From assembly GCA_003695005.1 (NCBI GenBank), contig RFJE01000124.1, forward strand, positions 1 to 5,058: a DNA stretch of 5,058 nt, given 5' to 3'. A program made the translations under genes and the position numbers. The notes under the pieces are model-generated. The model had not been told where the DNA came from. It searched no databases and worked only from the letters and a program-made list of their open reading frames with translations. This DNA is from Candidatus Hydrogenedentota bacterium. GTDB lineage: Bacteria > Spirochaetota > Leptospiria > Turneriellales > J094. This document shows, in pieces, positions 1 to 5,058 of the stretch (positions within the stretch are counted from its first letter, which is position 1; each line of letters starts with the position of its first letter).

Positions 1-600
1 GAATGGATACTGATTTATTTTTTTACTCTTTTTCTTCCTTTTGTTCCGGCCATCATGATTAAAAATAGAAAATATTATTCTTATGCTGCTATGTATTTTA
101 TTTATATGTTACTGATTGGCTATATAATTTTTATTTTATATCCTGTCCAAGTAGCAAGAGTCCAAATTCCTGTAACAGGTTTTATTAGTTGGGGGATTAA
201 AATCAATCATTTATTAGACAATCCAATTAATTGTTTTCCAAGTTTTCATGTGGCAGCAGCTTCGGCGATTGCATTTATTATACAACCTCTATCTAAAAGA
301 GATGGTTTTATTTTACATGTTCTTTCTCTACTTATTGCGTTATCTGTTCTTTATGTTAAGGCACATGTATTTTTAGATGTAGTGGCTGGATATTTGTTGG
401 CTATTAGCTTTGGCATTTTTTACTTTAAACCGAAAGTCTCAAGAATCATACAGCTGGAAAGAGATAAAAGGAACATTTTGCGATCAAAATATGGGCTGGT
501 ATGGATTGGCGTGATTTATGTAGTTCTTTTAGGAATTATGTTTCTTTTTTATCTTGCAGATCAAACCTGGCATTTCACACCGGGTTATCCTTCTTGGTAA
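1..600 (+). CDS. PAP2-family membrane phosphatase/phosphotransferase, 5'-truncated by window edge
   Basis: The reading frame is open from base 1 (EWILIYFFTLF...), so the ATG at 55 is probably internal and the true start lies left of the window; 199 residues plus stop are visible. Numbering from base 1, about five or six hydrophobic membrane segments are seen (near 2-18, 30-48, 80-95, 106-119, 124-140 and 168-186). The PAP2 signature is present: an early YPVQVAR with Arg53, then CFPSFH (80-83), then KAHVFLD with His122 and Asp126. The Lys in place of the usual Arg of the SRx5HxxxD motif, and PSFH rather than PSGH, resemble the Aur1/inositolphosphotransferase-like PAP2_3 branch as I recall it. 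Known members act on lipid phosphates or transfer phospho-headgroups at the membrane; the substrate here cannot be told. No terminator hairpin is seen after the stop codon. Confidence 0.8.
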   Translation, partial: EWILIYFFTLFLPFVPAIMIKNRKYYSYAAMYFIYMLLIGYIIFILYPVQVARVQIPVTGFISWGIKINHLLDNPINCFPSFHVAAASAIAFIIQPLSKRDGFILHVLSLLIALSVLYVKAHVFLDVVAGYLLAISFGIFYFKPKVSRIIQLERDKRNILRSKYGLVWIGVIYVVLLGIMFLFYLADQTWHFTPGYPSW

Positions 601-611
601 GTAAAAAAAAG

Positions 612-640
612 TTGTCGATATGTTTGTTTTTTCGTATATA
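612..640 (+). promoter_or_regulatory. Putative sigma70-type promoter of the outer-membrane protein gene
   Basis: TTGTCG at 612-617 and TATATA at 635-640 are separated by exactly 17 bases, in a 77-bp gap just before a gene with a strong Shine-Dalgarno sequence. A second -10-like choice (TATAAA, 637-642) overlaps. The A+T-rich background makes chance matches likely, so this is a suggestion. Confidence 0.4.
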
Positions 641-677
641 AAATGAAGTATAACAAAGTTTACAAAAAGGAGTTACT

Positions 678-1802
678 ATGAATGTGCGAGTAAAATTAGT
701 TGTTTTCTTTATTGCTTTTGCAGTAGGTACTTTATGGGCAAGCCCTGGCACCGAAGGAAGATTTCGCTACAGTTTAAGAAGTGATTTGCAAAGTACTTTG
801 GACTCAACCGTCCCGGGTTTGTATACCCAAGTGGAAGCAGAATTGCTCTCCGTATTGAATACATTAGATGCCGATGTGGAAACAAGTATTCCCGCAGATA
901 CACAAACGAATTTCTTAAAAAGTATGGCTAGCTCTGGTGTAGGAGCAAGTCGTGGGTTAGGTCTGGATTATGCTTCTAATCCTGATATTTTTACGGTTGG
1001 CTTTGGACTAGGTGCTGGAACAACTGGTTTAACAGATCTTATCAATGGCAATGTTGCTGAAAATGCTTTGCCAAGCTTTGGAGCAGCGGCTGGAATGTCT
1101 GCTGTGGTTGGACTAAATGCACGAAGAGTTGGGTTAAAAGATTTCTGGAAAATTAAAACCAATCGGTTAAACTTGTACTTAAACGTTATGAGCTATTCCT
1201 TAAATGTGGATAAATTTCGTTTTTCCACATTTTCTTTAGGAGCACATGGACAGTATAAAATTATACCCCAAAAGGCAATTTTACCTTTTAAGATGCTTCA
1301 TTGGGGTGGAGTAGATGTTTCTACAGGATTTGACTATCTTTCCATGGAAGTCCTTTTTCAAAATAAGTACTCTTTTACAGAAGTAGATACCTCTAATCCC
1401 CCTTATACTACTAAAATTCGTTGGGATGTAACTGGACGGGTAGGTGCTGATACTGGTGTTTTTACAATTCCTATAGAAGCTTCTACGAATTTACAATTTT
1501 TGTATATATTTACCTTATTTGGAGGACTTGGGTTGGATTTAAACTTAGGTTCTACAAGCTCCATTGCTGATGTAGGCGGGGATTTTTCTTATATTGTCTC
1601 GAATGCTGGAACTGTGCAAGCAGAAGTAATTGGTGGAAATGCTACCCTGGACCTTTCCGAAACCCAACATCCACCTATTGTGGATTTAAGAGCTTTTGCT
1701 GGAATTCAAATGAATATCTGGGCTTTAAAGCTTGTGCTAAGTGGAGGCTGGGCTACAGGAGATACTTATAATATTAACATGTTTTTCCGTGTAGCTTATT
1801 AA
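678..1802 (+). CDS. Exported protein, probable outer-membrane beta-barrel
   Basis: The start is set by AAGGAG at 667-672, five bases before the ATG. Residues 1-21 form a classic Sec signal peptide: basic MNVRVK, a hydrophobic core, then a TLWA/S cleavage site with no lipobox Cys. Residues 23-70 look helical and polar (SLRSDLQSTLDSTVPGLY and following). From about residue 100 the protein has many short alternating polar/hydrophobic, Gly- and aromatic-rich stretches (VGFGLGAG, LNLYLNVMSYSL, STFSLGAHGQYKI, LFGGLGLDLNLG, LRAFAGIQMNIWALKLVLSGGWA) and ends in FFRVAY, an aromatic C-terminus as expected of a beta-barrel recognised by the BAM machinery. The style recalls surface proteins of Leptospira and other spirochaetes, but no named family was recognised. 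It has its own promoter and terminator and so is probably monocistronic. Function (porin, adhesin or structural) is unknown. Confidence 0.75.
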   Translation: MNVRVKLVVFFIAFAVGTLWASPGTEGRFRYSLRSDLQSTLDSTVPGLYTQVEAELLSVLNTLDADVETSIPADTQTNFLKSMASSGVGASRGLGLDYASNPDIFTVGFGLGAGTTGLTDLINGNVAENALPSFGAAAGMSAVVGLNARRVGLKDFWKIKTNRLNLYLNVMSYSLNVDKFRFSTFSLGAHGQYKIIPQKAILPFKMLHWGGVDVSTGFDYLSMEVLFQNKYSFTEVDTSNPPYTTKIRWDVTGRVGADTGVFTIPIEASTNLQFLYIFTLFGGLGLDLNLGSTSSIADVGGDFSYIVSNAGTVQAEVIGGNATLDLSETQHPPIVDLRAFAGIQMNIWALKLVLSGGWATGDTYNINMFFRVAY

Positions 1803-1804
1803 TG

Positions 1805-1833
1805 AAATAAGGCAGGAACGCCCTGCCTTATTT
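1805..1833. terminator. Bidirectional rho-independent terminator between convergent genes
   Basis: A perfect 12-bp stem (1805-1816 with 1822-1833) has a GC-rich core (GGCAGG/CCTGCC), a five-base loop and a T-run on both strands. It starts three bases after the stop codon of the outer-membrane protein gene. On the minus strand it contains the stop codon (1828-1830) of the 100-residue protein gene. It can end transcription from both sides. Confidence 0.9.
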
Positions 1834-2130
1834 TAAAATTTTAACCCCGAGTCTTTTAAAAACTTGTACTAGTTCCGACTCTACTTGGTTTCGCAGCATC
1901 GAATGAGAAAAAGCTATTTTTTCTTTTATCTTGTTACCGCGAAATCCATTTTCTGTTAAATCATACCGATAAAAAAGTTGGCTTTTCCCTAATTGCGAAA
2001 ATTCAATAATAATTGTATTGTTTTCGATACGACCGGAAATAATATTGCCTAAAGGCCCTTTTTTTAAAAAGCGGCGTACTTTTGTCAAAAACCGATCTGG
2101 GGTAATTCCTTCTACTTCAAATTCTTGCAT
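1828..2130 (-). CDS. Small conserved-looking protein of unknown function (100 aa)
   Basis: Not recognised. The start ATG (2128-2130) is preceded by an AAAAGG ribosome site that overlaps the stop codon of the upstream hydrolase gene, with 12 bp between the two genes, so they are very likely co-transcribed. The protein is basic, soluble and mixed alpha/beta: an N-terminal strand (MQEFEVEG), a basic helix (PDRFLTKVRRFLKK), three or so strands around 28-75 (NIISGRIE, NTIIIEF, SQLFYRYDL) and a C-terminal helix (QVESELVQVFKRLGVKIL). No signal peptide, membrane segment, Cys pairs or metal motif is seen. The gene ends inside the terminator stem. The regular secondary structure and good ribosome site argue for a real gene; a role connected to the hydrolase is inferred only from the operon. 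Confidence 0.7.
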   Translation of the reverse strand: MQEFEVEGITPDRFLTKVRRFLKKGPLGNIISGRIENNTIIIEFSQLGKSQLFYRYDLTENGFRGNKIKEKIAFSHSMLRNQVESELVQVFKRLGVKILK

Positions 2131-2142
2131 GGCATATACCTT

Positions 2143-3069
2143 TTATTTTTTTCTTTTAAATAGTCTCTTAAAGAAAGATTGCTTCGCTTGGTGTTCTTCT
2201 AAAAAGTGGCGCATTAAAGAAAATACTTCTTCTTTTCGAGTTAAATGTACATTATGGCCGGCCGAAGGAATAACACGAAAAATAGAGCGTGGCATGTTCG
2301 TAGCAATCGCAGGTGCTAAAGAGGGAGGGGTTAATTTGTCGTTTTCGCCATAAATAAAAAGTGCTGGTCCGTGGTAATGTTTTACAAGCGGGTCAATCGC
2401 TGTTCCCAAAAAACTACGCATATAGCCTAAAGCAGCATAAAGGGGGTGATTCCTCATTTTAATTTTATAATGGGTTATCCGCGAAGGAATACGATGTCCC
2501 ATATTTTCATCGTAAATTTGTTTCCTATCACCAAAAGGATACTTATCGAAAAGAGCACGAAAGAAAAAAGTAAGCTTTAACAGAGGAAGAGGAGCGTTGA
2601 GCATTTTTTTAAGTTCTTTTTCATAAGGTCTAAAATCACCAATGGGAGAAATTAAAACTAAATTTTGAATTTTACCTGGATTTAAAAGAGCTAATTTCAT
2701 GGCTAAAAAGCCCCCCATGGAATGGCCAATTAAAGTGATATCAGAGCTTTCTTCCTGAACTTTGTTTAATAGTTGCTCCATGGCTTTATAAGCTTCTTCT
2801 AATGTATATTCATATCGGGGATCTTTATAAGATTGCCCATGTCCTGGTAAAGTAGGCGCAATAATTCGATATTCCGAAGAAAAAGCATCGATGTAATAGC
2901 CAAAAGCATCTCGTGCATTTTGGTACCACCCGTGAATAAAAAATAAAACTTGCTTTCCCTGTCCCTTATCAATGTAAAAAATTTTAGGCTCATCTGCGGG
3001 ACTTTGCCCTGTACGCTTTTGAGACTCGTCCTGTTTTAATTTTGCGCCTTTATAAAGAAAGTATGGCAT
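2143..3069 (-). CDS. Alpha/beta-hydrolase (serine esterase/lipase-like)
   Basis: The frame is open to a TTG at 3126, but that start would lie inside a hairpin with no ribosome site, so the ATG at 3067-3069 is preferred (308 residues), though it also lacks a clear Shine-Dalgarno. Numbered from this ATG, the fold signatures are in order: oxyanion-hole HGW (46-48), LPGHG (74-78), nucleophile elbow GHSMGG with Ser117, a cap region near 145-230, the acid Asp244 in YGENDKLTPP, and the catalytic His272 in PSAGHNVH. The triad is therefore complete. The family hydrolyses esters, thioesters, C-C bonds or epoxides; the substrate cannot be read from the sequence. The C-terminus is strongly basic (SFFKRLFKRKK), which may bring the enzyme to a membrane or nucleic acid. 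It is first in an operon with the 100-residue protein and divergent from the sigma-factor gene. Confidence 0.85.
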   Translation of the reverse strand: MPYFLYKGAKLKQDESQKRTGQSPADEPKIFYIDKGQGKQVLFFIHGWYQNARDAFGYYIDAFSSEYRIIAPTLPGHGQSYKDPRYEYTLEEAYKAMEQLLNKVQEESSDITLIGHSMGGFLAMKLALLNPGKIQNLVLISPIGDFRPYEKELKKMLNAPLPLLKLTFFFRALFDKYPFGDRKQIYDENMGHRIPSRITHYKIKMRNHPLYAALGYMRSFLGTAIDPLVKHYHGPALFIYGENDKLTPPSLAPAIATNMPRSIFRVIPSAGHNVHLTRKEEVFSLMRHFLEEHQAKQSFFKRLFKRKK

Positions 3070-3097
3070 ACGCCAAAGAATGACGTTGAGTAAGCTT

Positions 3098-3131
3098 GAA
3101 AATTGTTTTTTACAAAAAAAAAACAATTTTC
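3098..3131. repeat. Perfect 14-bp inverted repeat in the divergent intergenic region
   Basis: GAAAATTGTTTTTT (3098-3111) is the exact reverse complement of 3118-3131, with a six-base spacer (3112-3117). The right arm and spacer form a run of ten A (3114-3123). It lies between the hydrolase ATG and the sigma-factor gene. No U-run follows on either strand, so it does not look like a terminator; it may be an operator or a leader hairpin in the hydrolase mRNA. Confidence 0.7.
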
Positions 3132-3150
3132 TGCATACTTATGACATACA

Positions 3151-3178
3151 ATTATAGAGGGGTGTATGAGTTATCCAA
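3151..3178 (-). promoter_or_regulatory. Putative promoter of the hydrolase operon
   Basis: On the minus strand a perfect TATAAT (3156 to 3151) is preceded 16 bases upstream by TTGGAT (3178 to 3173), a weak -35 match. Transcription would begin near 3144, giving a leader of about 75 bases that contains the 3098-3131 hairpin before the ATG at 3069. The promoter would overlap the ribosome site and first codons of the sigma-factor gene, so the two units could interfere. Confidence 0.35.
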
Positions 3179-3759
3179 TCCAAAAATACAATCCGGAAGA
3201 AAATTTAACGTACTTTTTAGAGGCATGTAAACGGAAAGATCAAGATGCTTTAGCGTTGCTATATAGTGAATTTATCCGTCTTATTAACGGAGCTGTAAGG
3301 AAAGTGATTATGGAAGATGATGTCATAATCGACGAAATTTCTCATGATGTTTTTGTTATGCTTTTAGAAAATAATTGTGAGTTATTAACTCGTTTTGAAG
3401 GAGACTCTTATGGTAAGTTTCGAGCATATGTGGCTCGCATTGCTAGATTTACTGCCTTAAATGCAAGTAGAAAGCGATACCGCAGGCTTTCGAGCGAAGA
3501 ATCTCTCGAAGAAATGAGAGAGCAAGGTTGGGAAGCCATTGCACCGGATTACCAGAAAAACGATCATGTTTATAAAATGCTCGAAACCGCCATTTATGAA
3601 TTACCACTAAAATATAGAGAGCCTATCTTACTACGATTAGAGGGGTATAAGACAAAGGAGATAGCCGAGATTTTAAATGCCAATCCCAATACAATTTTAA
3701 GTCGGATTGACAAAGCAAAAAGAATATTAAAGGAGAAACTCGATGAATTGGTTTCATGA
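3166..3759 (+). CDS. ECF-type RNA polymerase sigma factor
   Basis: This 197-residue protein has the two-domain layout of extracytoplasmic-function sigma factors. Region 2 spans about 14-106, with the core-binding DEISHDVFVMLLE (56-68) and the -10-recognising FRAYVARIARFTALNASRKR (85-104). Region 4 spans about 135-194, with LPLKYREPILLRLEGY (146-161) and the helix-turn-helix TKEIAEILNANPNTILSRI (163-181) for -35 recognition. There is no region 1.1 or 3, as usual for the group. A GAGGGG ribosome site (3157-3162) lies close before the ATG. The C-terminal codons overlap the anti-sigma gene by 17 bp, implying translational coupling and a regulator/anti-regulator pair. A TACAAT at 3147-3152 could be a -10 box, but no convincing -35 goes with it. 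The target genes are not identifiable from the window. Confidence 0.9.
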   Translation: MSYPIQKYNPEENLTYFLEACKRKDQDALALLYSEFIRLINGAVRKVIMEDDVIIDEISHDVFVMLLENNCELLTRFEGDSYGKFRAYVARIARFTALNASRKRYRRLSSEESLEEMREQGWEAIAPDYQKNDHVYKMLETAIYELPLKYREPILLRLEGYKTKEIAEILNANPNTILSRIDKAKRILKEKLDELVS

Positions 3760-3967
3760 AGCAAGAAAAAAATATGCTCATCCAACATCCCATGAGCTGC
3801 GCGAATATGCGGAAAATTGTCCTGAACGAAATAATGAAAAATTAGAAAAACATTTAGCAGAATGCCGCAAGTGTCACGAAGATTTTATGGGATATTTAGA
3901 AGCTGCATATTACGAAAAAGAAGGAAAACCACCCATGAAAAGGTTCCATACAACAGTGTCACGTTAA
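3743..3967 (+). CDS. Soluble zinc-finger (zf-HC2) anti-sigma factor
   Basis: A 74-residue protein whose start lies inside the sigma-factor gene, supported by AAAGGAG at 3729-3735 seven bases before the ATG. Its core is HLAECRKC, giving His37-x3-Cys41-x2-Cys44, the hallmark of zinc-binding anti-sigma (ZAS) domains. HPTSHELREYAE (13-24) matches the first helix of zf-HC2 domains, with His13 (24 residues before His37) the best candidate for the fourth ligand; His17 or Cys26 are alternatives. There is no membrane segment or periplasmic sensor domain, so it should act in the cytoplasm by binding the neighbouring sigma factor, perhaps responding to redox state or metal through the Cys/His cluster as known ZAS proteins do. 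It ends with a Lys/Arg-rich tail and its stop codon directly abuts the stop of the opposing CARF gene. Confidence 0.8.
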   Translation: MNWFHEARKKYAHPTSHELREYAENCPERNNEKLEKHLAECRKCHEDFMGYLEAAYYEKEGKPPMKRFHTTVSR

Positions 3968-5017
3968 TTATCGCGAAAAAAGCTCTTGGATGTCCCAAAA
4001 TAATCTGACCATTTCGCTCTCTTTTTTATAGTTTGATACAATTTCGATGTCCATATAAAAATCTTTATACTGTATGGTTAAATAAATTTTATTTCCTACA
4101 ATTTTTCTTTTTTGCGGCCTTTCCCCATTAAATTGTTCGGAATCTAGTTTTACTTCTTCAATAAAGGGCAAAGTGCATAAAAGTTCAATTTTATCATACA
4201 GGGGTTTAGGAATATCTTCTTTTAAGGATGCTAATTTATTTTTTTCTTTTGGCTCTGCTAAAAACGCTGCTTTTTCTCTTGGATGAAATGTACGCTCTCT
4301 TCGCTTACCAAATTCCTCTTCAAATAGGTAAAGTAGTAGAGTGCCTGCGTAGTTTAGCTGATATGTGGCCTCTTTTGTCATTTTTAAGAAATATTGAAGC
4401 TCAGGAAATTTTTGTAAAACGGGTGCGGCGGTTGCTAATGGGATTCCATCTTTTGCCCGCTTAAAAAAACTAATGTGTTTTTGAAACGAAATATCTGGCA
4501 TGATAGGAAAAACAGGAAACTGCACAATTTTAGAAAAATTTTCGTAAATGTAGTACACAGGAATTGCAAATAAAGTGCCTACTAATAAAAAAATAGCAGC
4601 TTCCGCTTTAAAGCCACCTGTGGCAACCATGGAAACTTCACCATAGTTTTCAAAGATTTCGGAAATTTCATTCATTAAAGTAACAAGTAAAGCTTGAAGG
4701 CCATCTTCATTCATGCTTTCTGCGGTAGCTTCTAATTTCATCACTTCTGTTCTTTTACATGAGATTCCTTGTTTAGTGTAATACTCTTGTAGCACTTGAG
4801 CAACAAGTCGAGTTTCTTCTGTTTGCGTAAGAATAAAAACAAGCTTGTCTTCTTGCGAAAGCGGCAAATGCGATAAAGAGTGAGTCTCTGCGGAAACTTT
4901 TTTTTCATCCGAGTTTGTTAAAAAGGAAAGTAGAGAATTTACATCCGGAGTTTGGTTTGGGTGATTTTTCTTATAATTGGAAAGTAAGGACGATCCAACA
5001 GAAACTAAATAATGCAT
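3968..5017 (-). CDS. CRISPR-associated CARF protein (APE2256-type) with a possible RelE-like C-terminal toxin domain
   Basis: A 349-residue protein. The start is well fixed: the ATG at 5015-5017 has a stop codon two codons upstream and puts the CARF motif right at the N-terminus. The CARF domain (1 to about 175) shows YLVSVGSSLLSN (3-14), VSAETHSL (41-48), a nucleotide-fold strand LVFILTQTEETRLVA (59-73), MVATGGFKAEAA (130-141) and PVYYIYENF...VQFPVFPIMPD (153-175), the pattern of the APE2256 family (Pfam Cas_APE2256). Such domains bind cyclic oligoadenylate made by type III CRISPR complexes. A middle part (about 195-240) looks winged-helix-like. The end (about 270-349: LPFIEEVKLDS, QKRKIVGNKIYLTIQYKDF, MDIEIVSNYK, final helix) resembles the RelE-like fold of CARF-RelE mRNA interferases, but this match is weak. 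It could instead be a ring nuclease without toxin. No Shine-Dalgarno is visible. No other cas gene is in the window; upstream DNA is cut off after 41 bases. Confidence 0.82.
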   Translation of the reverse strand: MHYLVSVGSSLLSNYKKNHPNQTPDVNSLLSFLTNSDEKKVSAETHSLSHLPLSQEDKLVFILTQTEETRLVAQVLQEYYTKQGISCKRTEVMKLEATAESMNEDGLQALLVTLMNEISEIFENYGEVSMVATGGFKAEAAIFLLVGTLFAIPVYYIYENFSKIVQFPVFPIMPDISFQKHISFFKRAKDGIPLATAAPVLQKFPELQYFLKMTKEATYQLNYAGTLLLYLFEEEFGKRRERTFHPREKAAFLAEPKEKNKLASLKEDIPKPLYDKIELLCTLPFIEEVKLDSEQFNGERPQKRKIVGNKIYLTIQYKDFYMDIEIVSNYKKESEMVRLFWDIQELFSR

Positions 5018-5058
5018 GCGTCAAAATCAAGAAAAAGATTCTTATGTAAATGAAAAAC

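Noticed and set aside
709..1162. Two minus-strand 64-codon frames inside the outer-membrane protein gene
   Set aside because: They are shadows of a well-supported gene with signal peptide and ribosome site; no domain or coding signal of their own.
2018..2353. Plus-strand open frame of 111 codons across the hydrolase/small-protein junction
   Set aside because: It is antisense to two well-supported genes, has a low-complexity translation and no recognisable domain.
3070..3126. TTG at 3126 as the hydrolase start (327 residues)
   Set aside because: It lies inside the hairpin with no Shine-Dalgarno, and the added residues come largely from the A/T homopolymers; the ATG at 3069 precedes the whole fold. 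The choice remains uncertain.
3098..3131. Inverted repeat read as a rho-independent terminator
   Set aside because: It is all A/T-rich with no GC core, no U-run follows on either strand, and it lies between divergent genes, where a terminator is not expected.
4282..4299. R-x4-H motif (Arg240 to His245 of the CARF protein), which could suggest a Csm6/Csx1 HEPN RNase
   Set aside because: It lies in a charged linker, and the sequence after it reads as beta-rich, not as the all-helical HEPN bundle, so the motif is probably chance.
4228..4464. Plus-strand open frame of 78 codons inside the CARF gene, hydrophobic at its start
   Set aside because: It is antisense to a conserved CARF coding sequence with no good ribosome site; the hydrophobicity is explained by the complement of Glu/Lys-rich codons.
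1..5058. CRISPR array, tRNA, rRNA, transposase or attachment sites
   Set aside because: Reading through the window showed no regularly spaced direct repeats, cloverleaf-like segments, mobile-element genes or matching flanking repeats.

Overview
The window is A+T-rich, densely coded DNA from a bacterium. A signal-peptide-bearing protein that looks like an outer-membrane beta-barrel points to a diderm (Gram-negative-type) cell. The composition and the style of that protein recall low-GC spirochaetes of the Leptospira kind, but this is an impression from reading and not a classification. No rRNA, tRNA, CRISPR array, insertion sequence or phage gene was seen.

Left part (1-1833, + strand). The 3' part of a PAP2-family integral membrane phosphatase/phosphotransferase gene enters from the left edge. 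It is followed by a 77-bp gap with a plausible sigma70-type promoter, then a 374-residue exported, probable outer-membrane beta-barrel protein. A strong bidirectional terminator hairpin (1805-1833) separates it from the convergent genes on the right.

Middle (1828-3165). Two minus-strand genes 12 bp apart form an operon: an alpha/beta-hydrolase with a complete Ser-Asp-His triad, then an unrecognised 100-residue protein. The hydrolase is divergent from the sigma-factor gene. The space between them holds a perfect 14-bp inverted repeat and a perfect TATAAT box facing the hydrolase.

Right part (3166-5058). An ECF-type sigma factor overlaps by 17 bp a 74-residue soluble zinc-finger (HxxxCxxC) anti-sigma factor, giving a typical two-gene regulatory unit. 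Directly abutting it, stop codon against stop codon, is a minus-strand gene for a CRISPR-associated CARF protein of the APE2256 type (GSSLLSN and TGGFKAE motifs). Its C-terminal region looks like a divergent RelE-type toxin domain. It is best read as an ancillary effector of a type III CRISPR-Cas system switched on by cyclic oligoadenylate, possibly a CARF-RelE mRNA interferase or, alternatively, a ring nuclease. Its 5' end faces the right edge, so any cas genes and array would lie beyond the window. This gene is the most interesting item here. The other genes look like ordinary chromosomal cargo with no evident functional link to it.
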